Shown: piece by piece, positions 27,070-37,402 of the stretch
Layout of the letters: each line of letters starts with the position of its first letter
Numbering within the stretch: the stretch's first letter is position 1
Assembly: GCA_051453625.1 (NCBI GenBank)
Contig: JBOZIK010000001.1
Location: 293,927,673 to 293,991,672, forward strand
DNA from: Welwitschia mirabilis
Taxonomy: Eukaryota > Gnetophyta > Gnetopsida > Welwitschiales
Length of the DNA stretch: 64,000 bases
Direction: 5' to 3'
Notes under the pieces: generated by a model
Told to the model about the DNA's origin: nothing
What the model saw: the letters and a program-made list of their open reading frames with translations, nothing else
Database searches by the model: none
Program-made: the position numbers and the translations under genes

Positions 27070-28570
27070 TCTAAAACCTCTAAGCAGTGGACCGGAATAC
27101 ACCTTTTTGTGTGATGATTAGAATAAATCATTAATAATAAATAAGAATATTCTCCCTTAATAAGAATTATCTTTATTCTCACTTTTGAATTCTAAGATTA
27201 ATGTGTTTACTTGGACTCACAAAGATTTAATAGTCATTCTTACTTCCATTATTCAACATAAAATCTACCTTAAAGATAATGCAAAATCTATTAGGTAATC
27301 CTAATCTATACTAAATCCAATCCTTAAACAAGTTGTTAAGGATTAAATAATTAAATTAATGGATGCTAAAATTATTTATGTCATATCTGATAGTGAGCAG
27401 GTTATCTCTTTGATAGTAGTGTCTAAAAAAGATGGGAAGTGAAGAATTTGTATTGATTTTAGGTAGTTAAATGAAGTAACAAAGAAAGAACATTATCCTT
27501 CACATTTTATTTACTCAATACTTAACAAAATCTAAGTATATGGCTTTTATTTCTTTTTTGATGCATATAATAACTATAATTAGGTTTGTCTAACTAGTAA
27601 GGATTAAGCTAAAATAACTTTTACTTTACCTTTTGGAAAATTTACTTTTATATACACTCCTTGTGGACTTTCTAATACTCCTAGAACTTTTTAACTTGTA
27701 ATAATGGGTATTTTTTTTAATATATTAGAGGATTTAATTGAAATTTTTATGGATGACTTCTCAGTCTATGATAAAAACTTTAAACAAATCTTAGAAAGGT
27801 TAGAGAAAGTCCTTAATAGATGCATTGAGAGTAGCCTACATTTGAGTTTGAATAAGAGTTTATTTTTAGTTAATAATGGAATGATATTAGAACACTACAT
27901 TTCTAGTAAAGGAATTAAGATGGAATTTGAAAACCTATCATTAAAAATCTAAATCCTTCAATAAAGGTAAAACAAGTTTAATTTTTCCTTGATCATTATT
28001 ATTTTTATTATCATTTTATTCAAGATTATGCTAAAATTTATAAACCCCTTCACCCATTGCCTAAAAAATAAGTTAAATTTGAATGAAACAAATCTTGTTA
28101 GCTTGCTTTTGAAACACTTAAAAATAAAATATCTTTTGCACCTATTATAACTGGACCCAATTGGAATAAAGATTTTGAATAAATGTGTGATGCTAATAAT
28201 ATTGTCATGGATGGGATTCTTGGATAAAACTATTAGAATAATTTTAAAGTTATATCTTATCATAGCAAAAATTTATCTAAATCATAATCAAATTACAATA
28301 TTACTAAGAAAAAAAAATATTAACACAAATGTTTTGCCTTGATATACTTAGATACTATCTTTGAGGATTTTATACAAATGTTTATACTAACCATGTAACT
28401 ATCATATACCTCATGACCAATAAAGATTCTAATGCTAGACTTATTAGTAGATCATTCTCATGTAAAAATTTAATCTTACCATCAATGATAAAGTAGAAAA
28501 ACATAATATTATAGCAGATCATTTTTCACATCTTTCTTCTTCTTTTGACAAGCTTATGATTGATGATTAT
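27070..28570 (+). pseudogene. E1 reverse transcriptase and RNase H remnant
   Basis: The linker KSLIINKNILP at about 27,130 leads into the RT. Blocks in order: LNPILKQVVKD (27,310-27,345), IICIxF-type block as RICIDFR near 27,445, ITFTLPFGKFTF near 27,615-27,650, and the palm motif IEIFMDDFSVYD at about 27,736-27,771 with both Asp retained. LERLEKVLNRC and LNKSLFLVNNGMILEHYIS follow to 27,910. A connection and Ty3-type RNase H follow at 28,080-28,560, with CDANNIVMDGILG near 28,190-28,225. The longest open piece is 27,704-27,952. Stops at Gln/Trp positions dominate. Family assignment to Athila/Tat-type gypsy RT is strong. Confidence 0.85.
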
Positions 28571-28729
28571 TTTCTAAATGAACAACTCTTTGCCCTATCT
28601 TCTATTCATTTTATTCCTTGGTATGTTGATATATTTAATTATATTATTACTATAAAATCTTAATGACATTAAAATCATAACCAAAGAAAATCTTTTCTCC
28701 ATATAATAGATGACTATGAATGGATAGAG

Positions 28730-29877
28730 TACATATTTATCATAGGTGCAAAGACCAAATCATGAGAAAATGTGTGCTAAATGGGAAAAATTAGATATCC
28801 TTCAATTTTATCATGATAGTACTTATGGAGATTATTTTAGTAGACAAAAAATAGCAATGAAAATTCTTCACTATAGTTTTAACTAGCCTAGTCTTTTTTA
28901 GGACTCTTTTGATTTTGCTAGAAGATTTCATGCTTGTCAATATTATGATTACCAATATTATGATAGCCTTAATTGACTCTCATGAGATTCCCTTTAAACT
29001 TATTTTTAAATGTGAACCTTTTGATTATTGGGGAATTGATTTTATAGGCCTTATTAAGCCATCTTCTAATGATAAGAACTACATTTTAGTGTTTATTTAT
29101 TATATTACTAAATGGGTTAAAGCTATTTTTACCTTTATGAATGATACTCAAACTATTTGTTCTTTTATTAGAACTCATATTTTTCAATGTTTTAGTTTTT
29201 CTAAAACTGTTGTTAGTGATTAATAAACTCATTTTATTTATCAGCTTTTTAGGAAACTTCTTTTATTCATTAGAATTAAACATAGAGTAGCTTGTGCTTA
29301 TCATCCACAAACCAATGATTAAGCTTAAAATTCAAATGGAAAAATAAAGAAAATGCTATAAAAACTTGTCTCTATTAATAAGAAATTTTAGAATTATAAG
29401 CTTAATGATGTTCTTTGAGCTTATAATACTACTTGATATAATTCTCTTGATTTTTCACCTTATGAGCTTATATATGAAAAATTTTGTGTTTTACTAATTA
29501 ATGTGTGTTATAACTCTTATAATTCTTTCCATAAAGTTAATCTTGTAGATCTTCATGAAACTCTTAAAAATAGATTATTCCAACTTAATTATTTAGATGA
29601 AAAATTACTCATGTTATACATCATCAACTCATTCACGAAACCTAAGCTAGGTTCAAACATAATAAAAAGTTACTTTAAAAATGTTTGAACTTGGTTAACT
29701 TGTGCTTTTATATAATACTAGATTACACCTTTTACATAAGAAGTTACCTCTATATGGTTAGGTCCTTATCTTATATAGGATTGCATTCTAATGACTCCAT
29801 TAATATCTTTAACTTAGATACTAAGGAGATTTAAAACGCTAATGGATAAATGTTAAAAATATATAAAAAACTTCTTG
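28730..29877 (+). pseudogene. E1 integrase remnant
   Basis: An HHCC-like zinc region near 28,800-28,950 (FYHDSTYGDYFSRQK, then FHACQYYD). The catalytic core is open from 28,909 to 29,223 with FDYWGIDFIGLI, which carries the first catalytic Asp, and KTVVSD, which carries the second. After the stop at 29,221, AYHPQTND and NSNGKIKK near 29,295-29,350 cover the third acidic site, whose Glu appears replaced by Asn. The C-terminal part (ALWAY-like block near 29,415, YELIYEK near 29,463) runs to a GPF/Y-like end near 29,830-29,870 and then into a gap. Confidence 0.83.
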
Positions 29878-29977
29878 NNNNNNNNNNNNNNNNNNNNNNN
29901 NNNNNNNNNNNNNNNNNNNNNNNNNNNNNNNNNNNNNNNNNNNNNNNNNNNNNNNNNNNNNNNNNNNNNNNNNNNNN
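29878..29977. other. Assembly gap (100 N)
   Basis: Run of exactly 100 N, the convention for a gap of unknown size. It separates two diverged copies of the same integrase C-terminal sequence. Confidence 0.99.
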
Positions 29978-30490
29978 GAGAAATGTTGGGATTCTAAGCT
30001 TAATGATGTACTTTGGACTTACCATATCACTTGATGTAATTATCTTGGTTTTTCACCTTATGAACTTATATATAGTAAAGTTTGTGTTTTACCAATGGAT
30101 GTATGTTATAACTCTTATTGTTCTTCTCATCAACTTGATATTATAAAACTTTATGAAAATCTTAAAAATACATTAGTCCAATTTAATTTAATTAGATGAA
30201 AAATGTACTCATGCTATACATCCTTAACTTATTCAAAAGCCCAAGCTAAGTTAAAATTTAATAAAAGGTTACTTTATAAAAAATTTGAACCTAATCAAGT
30301 TGTTTTTTAATACATTACTAGAGTACATATTTTACATAATAAGTTTACCTATAAAGAGTTAGGTTATTATCGTATATAGAAAGTACATTTTAAGTGCTCT
30401 ATTGAGATTTTTAACTTAGAAACTAAGGAGATTTAGAAATTTAGTAGACAAAGACTGAAAATATATGAAAAACATTTCAATGCAACCTTG
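29978..30490 (+). pseudogene. Second copy of the E1 integrase C-terminus
   Basis: Aligns base by base with about 29,385-29,870. Both contain TAAGCTTAATGATGT, TTTTTCACCTTATGA, TTTGTGTTTTAC and TGTTATAACTCTTAT in the same order and spacing. The copies differ at many sites, so this is not a simple assembly overlap of identical reads. It ends with an IEIFNLETKEI GPF/Y-like segment near 30,400-30,435, then KIYEKHFN. Either a diverged segment duplication inside E1 or a join of two related elements across the gap. Confidence 0.75.
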
Positions 30491-32625
30491 AATATAATAG
30501 AAGAAATTGTTTTATAAGACTTCCTACCTACCCTTGTCTAAATTATCTCTTATCTTATTCCTTTGATGAATGTTATGATATTACTTGATCATCTTTAACT
30601 TGACTTATGTATTTGCTATATGAAGTTTCTATAACTAGTATTCATACTTGGGCATTTCTATAGTGGTAAGATTGAATTCATTCAATTGTAACACATTCAC
30701 ATATCTATAAAATTTACTTTGAATGAAGATGCCTTAGTTCTTATGCTTTTTTTTGAATGGTATGAGATCTTTAATTGATTATGTATATTATTTTTTTATC
30801 TTTCATCTCACTTCTTCATCTCATCTTTTTGAATGTGTGATCATCTAGGAATTATTTATATGGAATAAAAATATATAAATAATAATAACCATGATATATT
30901 GTAACTATGACTAAAATACATGGTCACTATGAAGTCTTACTACACTAGGGTAAATGTTTCTGAAAGGAGATTTTAGTAGTGTTAATAGCTATGAGAATTT
31001 CACTTGGGGAGCAATTAATCATGCTTCATGGGTTTTGACGTCTCTAACTATGGTTGCACTCCCCTTGTCATGAAAAGTTATAATAAAACTTTAAGGCTAT
31101 GGGATCAGTGGTTGTCCTAGCCTCATTAGAGGCATTGCTTGCTTTCTAAATTCTTAGTATTCATGCATGATCATTTCATTTTTAAGGATTCAAGTGTTTT
31201 GAGATGTGAATATGTGAGTTTATATCTAAACATCTTTTAAACTTATCATTTATTTTTTTAAGCACTTAATCTTTGGTATCGTTACAATCACTACATTTTT
31301 AAGTGGAACTTTGTGAAGTTAATATGTTTTATTATACATCTTTACTTAAGTGGCTTTATGATATCTTCTTAGAGGATTTACTATTTTAGAATTTAGAGTA
31401 GATAAGCTATCTTCTTCATAGTCCTTATGTCCATTTTCATTTTGTCTTTCTTTAGTTCTTTAATTTCTTGTTTCAAAGTCATTTTTGCACTTTTTCGTAA
31501 TCATTTATAGGAACTTATCATTTAGTAGTTTTCTTATTATTATTTTCATTTTTACTTATGTTGTTTTACCAATAAAAATTTGACTTCCCTTTTACATTTA
31601 AATTAAATCATCTTCTCTTATTCTTAAATGAATTCTTCTTGATTTTGATGAGATTCCTTTGAGCCTTTTAGATTTTTATATATTTTTATGATTATTTTTC
31701 AGTTTAAGCACATTTGTTTAGTTTTATTTGATAGACTTCATCCTACATATTGCATTTTCATCATCCTATCTTTTGATTTCTTTAAGTTCTTCTCATTTTT
31801 CTCACTCATCATGACTCTTCATCATTCCCTATTTTTCATGTTTTTAAATAAAATCTGATACCTTCATGTTGATATACAACCCTAATTTAGTTGGTTAACA
31901 TCTTAATTTTTCTAAAAATTTTTAAATTCTTATTGTCCCTAAGGTCTTCTAAATGACATGGAGGATAATAATTAAGAATTTTTTTTTGATAGCTATTCTA
32001 TAGCTATTGCCTAGAAGACTCGACTAGATGACAGTGTGATAAAAGTATAGATGAGTTTTTTTTTCTTTATTTTTCTTTCATTCTATACCATTTTTACTAT
32101 TTATCTGATAGATGATAATTACTCTAGTCTCTACCAATGTTGTAAAACTTTCCCTAGTCATATTAATGCCCTAAATTATAAATTTTCAACAAATTTTATA
32201 AAATGAAGAATGTTTTTCTCTCCCTTATTATTTTTAATTTATTTCTCCCATTTTTTAGCCTTTCAGTGTATAGCTTTCATGTATATCATTTAGTTTTTTG
32301 TTCTCTTTAACTTGTAACTTACAAATCTAATTTTTATCATGTATTTTATGAGATATCTTGAATTTTGCTCTTTACGAGGTAGAATTAGTTTTTTTTTTTT
32401 TTTTTTAACTTTTAAACCTTATTTTCTCACAAACTATAAGTTGAAACATGGTTATCCTTTAGGAAAAAATAATCAGTATGATGAGCACTATGATTCTACT
32501 AGATTAGATTTTTCATTTAAGCACTTTCATTTTTTACCTTATGTGGGGCCCACTAGTTTTACATCTTTTGACTTTTTCACACATTTCGCATTCTTCTTCA
32601 CATGATTAGATAATATGAGACAGAT
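30490..32625 (+). other. E1 post-integrase non-coding region
   Basis: No coding domain seen. The block at about 30,890-31,210 is shared with two places in E2 (51,540-51,870 and 55,560-55,890): each has a GGTCAC- or GATTACC-type start, CTAGGG..AAAT, GATAGCTATG and CTCATCATGGA-like phrases in the same order. A T18-type homopolymer lies at about 32,388-32,406. The open frame 32,339-32,605 is low-complexity Phe-rich and shows no motif. Confidence 0.6.
30890..31210 (+). repeat. Conserved non-coding block after integrase, copy 1
   Basis: Shares order and spacing of many 8-15 base words with 51,540-51,870 and 55,560-55,890. It lies about 400 bases after the integrase end in E1, and the same distance after the integrase C-terminal remnants in both E2 cassettes. 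Function unknown; conservation across two diverged elements is notable because it is non-coding. Confidence 0.65.
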
Positions 32626-32635
32626 NNNNNNNNNN
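32626..32635. other. Assembly gap (10 N)
   Basis: Run of 10 N. Confidence 0.99.
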
Positions 32636-33880
32636 CATGACGTGTTTTGTGTTTATGATTGATTAGCAATATACACATAGAGTAAGATAGGCTAAGATAG
32701 AAGTCAAGATAGTAGAGTAGGAGGCAGACCCACTAGCACAACTAAAGGTTGAGTAAGCAGAGCTAGTCCATCCTCCAACTCAAGAGGCTAGGTCTCTCTT
32801 GATTCGACTAGTTGTCATTTACGTAGAGAGACATTTTGAAAATTTCATGAGATTATTAGATCTAGAGGTAGATCAAAGGCTAATGAATCTACAGAGCATA
32901 ATANNNNNNNNNNNNNNNNNNNNNNNNNNNNNNNNNNNNNNNNNNNNNNNNNNNNNNNNNNNNNNNNNNNNNNNNNNNNNNNNNNNNNNNNNNNNNNNNN
33001 NNNNNNNNNNNNNNNNNNNNNNNNNNNNNNNNNNNNNNNNNNNNNNNNNNNNNNNNNNNNNNNNNNNNNNNNNNNNNNNNNNNNNNNNNNNNAGTAGAGT
33101 GTCATGCTTATAGTACAACATTAGATATTCTATCTAACTTAACTATAGATAGACAAGGATTTTTAGTAATGCAGTTAGCACCTACCTGTCGAATTCTTCA
33201 CAAAGAGCTAATTCATAAAATTAGCTTGTCATTCTATGATAGTTAACTATGGCTATGTATCTTTAGATGCTAACAATGTTCAGGTAGGGGGAATAGATGG
33301 ATCTACTAACTTTTATTTGGAGAATACCTAGGAGTATGATTGAGGCAAAATAGCTACAAACTCTAGGATTTCCTTTCCTCCTCTCAGCCATGTTTAAATG
33401 CTTTAGTATACCTAAGCTTATAGGTGAGTAGAGACTTACACATCTCTATACTTTAGTTTATTACCTATAGGACATGGGAATTCAAATACCATGAGAGGTA
33501 AAGAGATCTCTAGTATAGAGACTTTTAGTTAACACTACTATTAAGGAAATTTAGGATTTCTTGATAGATATGATATAAAGCATCAAAGAGATAGTAGAAC
33601 AAGGCATAGCCACAGTAAAGTAGAGGATCCCATGATTGTAAGGAGAGTACATCACACTAAGTAGCAGTTGGTTGATGTGCATTAGTGCATCATATGTATT
33701 GAGAATAGTGTATCAATTGATCTCCCAAAGGCAAGTAGAGTGTAGGGAGATGAGATATCACACACCATCATGACATCACTTAACCATTGTTTCCCTAAAG
33801 ATCCTAAGCATTCTTCTTCTTTACCACCTAAATCTGAGCTTGCTATGCATCAAGAGTTCATCATAACATGATGAGGGGAG
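32636..33880 (+). pseudogene. Possible env-like third ORF remnant of E1
   Basis: Composition changes here: the plus strand has longer partly open stretches, such as SCHAYSTTLDILSNLTIDRQ and MQLAPTCRILHKELI near 33,100-33,210, and a region near 33,360-33,480 with local Leu-rich frames. Athila elements carry an env-like ORF in this position, between integrase and 3' LTR. I see no signal peptide or clear transmembrane segment, and 189 bases are missing (32,904-33,092), so the call rests mainly on position. Confidence 0.35.
32904..33092. other. Assembly gap (189 N)
   Basis: Run of 189 N inside the possible env-like region. Open frames drawn through it on both strands are artefacts. Confidence 0.99.
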
Positions 33881-34410
33881 TGATTTACTATAATTATACT
33901 ATACATATTCCCCTCTGTAGATTATATAAAAACTCATGATTTATAGAGATATATCACTTTTTGAGTATCATCATGGTGTACATCTTTATTATTAAATATT
34001 ATGCATATATTTTAAATATCATTTTTTGATACTTCATGATAAGGAATTTTTTATTTATACATAATTATTTTTGTATTATCTACTATACATTTGAGTTGGA
34101 GGCTATTAATATTGATGCATTTTAATGTTTATCATTTTTGAAAAAATTTTCATAGGCTTCTACTTTTTAAGACCAATTTTTGAGTGTGTCATCCTCTCTA
34201 TCATCCAGATGATCACTAGGACAATAGTACTACCACTTATATGATACAAGTAAAACATTTAGTTATATGTTTTTGACATTTCTATTCTACATTCTAAGAT
34301 TTCTAAGTTTATTTATGAGATTACTTCATAGTTTTCTAGTTGATTTATTATCAGTTAATTTTGCTTGCAATCATGGTTTTTTGCCTAGCTTTGTTAGAGA
34401 CTAATAAGGC
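33881..34410 (+). other. E1 3' untranslated region
   Basis: AT-rich non-coding. It contains one good copy of the semi-palindromic module at 34,188-34,227. The last 90 bases before the polypurine tract resemble the corresponding part of E2 (58,250-58,350), for example GATTTATTATCAG..TTTTGCTTGCA versus TTGAATTAGCTTGCA. Confidence 0.6.
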
Positions 34411-34423
34411 TAAGTGAAGGATA
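34411..34423 (+). promoter_or_regulatory. E1 polypurine tract
   Basis: TAAGTGAAGGATA immediately precedes the 3' LTR start. It matches the less decayed TAAGTGGGGGGCTA of E2 at 58,351-58,364, which supports the call. Confidence 0.65.
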
Positions 34424-35630
34424 TGTTGTACTAATAAATTATATGTATTTATTAGAGACATTAAATAAGTTTATGCTAAGTTTCAATGATAATGAAGAGC
34501 TAAGACAAATATCAAAAAAACATGAAATCTTCATTATATTTAACAACATTTGAAGCAAATTATAATACCTCCTATTTGAACTAGCAATTTTGTAATCAAA
34601 GAGGCTAATCCAATACAAGAAATACTTTACAAAAGTCCATTATCTATCTCATCATTTAGATGACTAATATAATACTTAATGTAAAATTTGTATGATGTGG
34701 TATTATCTCTTGTGACATCTAGATGACTCGTAGGATGATACCTAAAAATAATGACTTTTGAGAGTTTATCAAATTCTCATCATGTATCTTATACCTTATT
34801 GCAGGGCTACTAAGGTCATACCATGTTTATTAATGTTTACTATTTTTAGAGTATGTTTTTTTATAAATATCTTTTTGTCCTTAACTCTGATTTTATCTTT
34901 TTTAGAACAAAAAATTCTTATGATAGGAGAACAAAAGGTAGGAGGTTCATCTCTTACTATTATATAGAGATGTCTTCTTTAGTATTAGGCTATATATCCT
35001 CCATTAAGAGGCTACTGCTTTATAACATAAATGTTGGTTGGCTTAATCAAAACTTCATTTTTATTTTCATATATTTCATTATGTGCATCTTCCTTATGGT
35101 CTATGTTACATTTTATTTCATCATAGCTTCATCTATGATATAGATCACAAGGGCAACCTTTGTTAAGGTTAACATTATTATTTTAGGTGCATTACATTTC
35201 ATTTTTCTTAATTAAATTTGCATTGTTTTTATATTCTATTTAATATACCTAATAGCTTAGGTTGTTCTTGGTCTAGTGACAACTTTTATTAATTGATCTA
35301 GATTATACATAGTCCATCTTCATGATAGGTTGATTTGGTAATTGGATAGGTACTACATTTAAAATAGAACTTGCATCTCATTTGCATAGTGTATTTATTT
35401 TTATTGTTATTTTACATTGTTGCTTTGCATTATTATTATTCTACTTAGAGATTACAAAAGAATTTAATTTTGAAATCAATTCTCTTTATTATTGTTTATG
35501 CCTTTAATGGAATTATTATATTTGAATCACTCCCATATATATTAGTGTGTGATGTAATATATATATGTATATTTGTAATTTTTAAAATTTGTTTGATGAT
35601 TTAATATTTGCACAAATATGCATTGCAATA
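34424..35630 (+). repeat. E1 3' LTR (1,207 bp)
   Basis: Starts TGTTGTACTAATAAATT and ends TGCATTGCAATA, where the usual terminal CA has become TA. It is the partner of 22,525-23,786. A TATAAATA box at 34,862-34,869 precedes a TCC/CTCTGA-rich start region. The target duplication CATTT follows at once. Confidence 0.88.
34862..34869 (+). promoter_or_regulatory. TATA box in E1 3' LTR
   Basis: TATAAATA in the position equivalent to the conserved TATA boxes of the E2 LTRs, upstream of a pyrimidine-rich start zone. The 5' LTR has AATAAATA here (about 23,031), a decayed form. Confidence 0.5.
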
Positions 35631-35635
35631 CATTT
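35631..35635. repeat. Target site duplication of E1, right (CATTT)
   Basis: Identical to 22,520-22,524. Confidence 0.85.
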
Positions 35636-36501
35636 CTATCTTTTTTTAATTGATATTTATCCATGAAGATAAAGGATTTTTAGTTTTGCAACTCTTAAAA
35701 AAGTCAAAATTTAGTCTAATATCATGCTTCAAGAGTAAATATTCATACTTTATTAGTGGTAACTATTTTTAGCTTTATAATATCTTTTCTCTTTATAGCA
35801 TTCCTACTTAGTAGTAATTCCATTCTTAGTAATTTTTATTTTATATATGGTTAGGTATAGATTTTTTATATGAAAAATGAACATGACTTAAGGGATCGTC
35901 TTAGATGGAGACCAATATAGTTATGTGAGTTTTTCCTTTATCTTTAGTCTAAGTAGTTTATAATTTAAACATGTTATCTTAGGTGGAGACTCATATGATC
36001 ATGTGAGGTTTCCCTTTATCTTCAATCTCGATACTTTAAAACCCAAATAGGAATCTAACTAAAGGTTTATTATCACATGGTTCTATGATTTAGGTGTGAA
36101 ATTTAAAATTCCTCTTACACTTACTTAGAGATTTGAATTAAATATAAAAGTTAAATGTGAAGAGGAGGCTTTATACTTGGATATGAAAATTGATGATGCA
36201 GATGAAAAGTGTGAGTTATGAAAATTCATAAGAGGATGCAAGTTTAGAGGGCCTCAAGAATTAAGAAGTTATAGAATAACCTTGAAACTCACATAATCAC
36301 ATGAATTAAATATGTTGAGAAATAGAAGAGAAAGATTAAGAGTAACATTTTTTGAAAATCAAATTTTATTTCTCTAAAAATAATTCATTATCCTTATTAC
36401 ACTAATGAACTTAATTATAAAGGCAAGAATACCATTAGATTTTTAGTAGGATTTTCATTCATCCCTAGGTGTATGACCATAGTGTGCATATAATCCTAGC
36501 A
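35636..36501 (-). repeat. 3' LTR (part) of a minus-strand copia element
   Basis: Read on the minus strand, a polypurine tract (AAGGGGGGAAT, plus coordinates 36,502-36,513) is followed by TGCTAGGATTATATGC, the LTR start. The LTR then runs leftward. A local duplication of about 90 bases is visible at 35,890-36,045 (two versions of CTTAG.TGGAGAC with GTGAG.TTTCCTTTATCTT). The other LTR edge was not found; E1 may have inserted in or near it. Confidence 0.55.
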
Positions 36502-36513
36502 ATTCCCCCCTTA
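36502..36513 (-). promoter_or_regulatory. Polypurine tract of the minus-strand copia
   Basis: On the minus strand, ACATTAAGGGGGGAATTGC is a classic copia polypurine tract and LTR junction. It fits the RT remnant to its right, which reads in the same direction. Confidence 0.6.
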
Positions 36514-36629
36514 ATGTGGGAATATGATTTTTTCCAAGGAATAAAACAAGGTGTCTAGGGAAAAGCCTTAAGAATGCATCCCATAATAAAGCCTTCTTAA
36601 AGGGATTTTCATGTAAGAGAAATAGTCAA

Positions 36630-36765
36630 TTTACTACTACACATCTCATAGAAGATAGGGCTTATTATGTGCACTACATATCTCATAATGCCAAGTCATA
36701 AAATGTACTACACATTTCATAGTACTATGTCATAATCTTTCTACACATCCTATAGTATTAGGATC
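36630..36765. repeat. Short tandem repeat, about 38-42 bp units
   Basis: Three to four degenerate units built on CTACACATCTCATAGTA and TATGTCATAA, starting near 36,637, 36,670, 36,708 and 36,738. They lie in the 3' untranslated part of the minus-strand copia. Confidence 0.6.
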
Positions 36766-36859
36766 AAGAGTAAATTCAAATAGTGATTCAAGAGTCAAAT
36801 GAATTCATAATGTACAAAAAATAATGATTTTGAATTAACTCATTGTCAATCTGATGTTG

Positions 36860-37397
36860 GATTAAAAGTGCTCGAACTTCTTTTGACTAACTATCTTTGT
36901 TTAAGTATGAATTATTGGTTTTATATGTGGATGATGTACTACCATAATAAATTCATGCTATATAAGTTCTTTAGTTTTATGAAGCAACTCTCATATATCA
37001 TTTTCTATGAGCACATAGTATTTTTCTTTAATGACTTGAATCCACTAGTTGTATATAATGATATCTTTCAAAGAAGTTGGTTTGTCATCAAAGGTTAAGT
37101 AAATCTGATCATCATGAAATGTATGTGAGCCATGTCTAGTCCTATTTTTACCCATCTGATCTTCATGAACATCTTAGATAATGTATTATAATGATGTATG
37201 TCAATATCATCTCTACTTATTATTAGCTTATTCAGTCAGAGAATCTACTAGATTACTAGTGGACCCATGATTAAGTGTGTTGAGAGTACCAAATTGATCA
37301 ATTTTTATAGGTTGCAAAAAAGTTATACTAATATAAGAAATTATAACATAACTAATGACCACATCTTCTTCTTTAACTGTAGGACATTAAGCATCTA
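36860..37397 (-). pseudogene. Minus-strand copia reverse transcriptase N-terminal remnant
   Basis: On the minus strand near 37,060-36,970 the frame reads WIQVIKEKYYVLIENDI, then ELLHKTKEL. This is the start of the copia RT domain, where relatives have W..AM.EE...L..N.TWELV. Further blocks could not be followed, so the rest of RT is deleted or lost. The right side is cut by the insertion of element X at 37,398; the upstream integrase resumes at 60,753. Confidence 0.65.
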
Positions 37398-37402
37398 ATA
37401 TG
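37398..37402. repeat. Target site duplication of X, left (ATATG)
   Basis: ATATG before the LTR TG; identical to 60,748-60,752, which lies 23 kb away just after the second LTR end. Confidence 0.85.

Larger units (their letters stand above)
22525..35630 (+). mobile_element. E1: complete but dead Athila-like Ty3/gypsy retrotransposon
   Basis: A 13.1 kb element bounded by diverged LTRs and a perfect 5-bp target duplication (CATTT at 22,520-22,524 and 35,631-35,635). Plus-strand order is 5' LTR, tRNA-Asp-type primer site, leader, gag, protease, RT, RNase H, integrase, a long 3' region with a possible env-like part, polypurine tract and 3' LTR. Lineage: the primer site, the large size, the absence of a chromodomain and the long post-integrase region point to Athila or a close OTA relative. 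Internal domains match that lineage in character (FMDD in RT, YWGIDFIG in IN). The LTRs differ extensively by eye, so the insertion is old. It contains three assembly gaps and a partly duplicated integrase end. Confidence 0.88.

Noticed and set aside
28909-29223. Open frame that looks like a stand-alone small gene
   Set aside because: It is the catalytic core of the E1 integrase, open by chance between two stops.
32799-33121. Three overlapping open frames around 32.8-33.1 kb
   Set aside because: They cross a 189-N gap; real sequence on either side is short and without motif.
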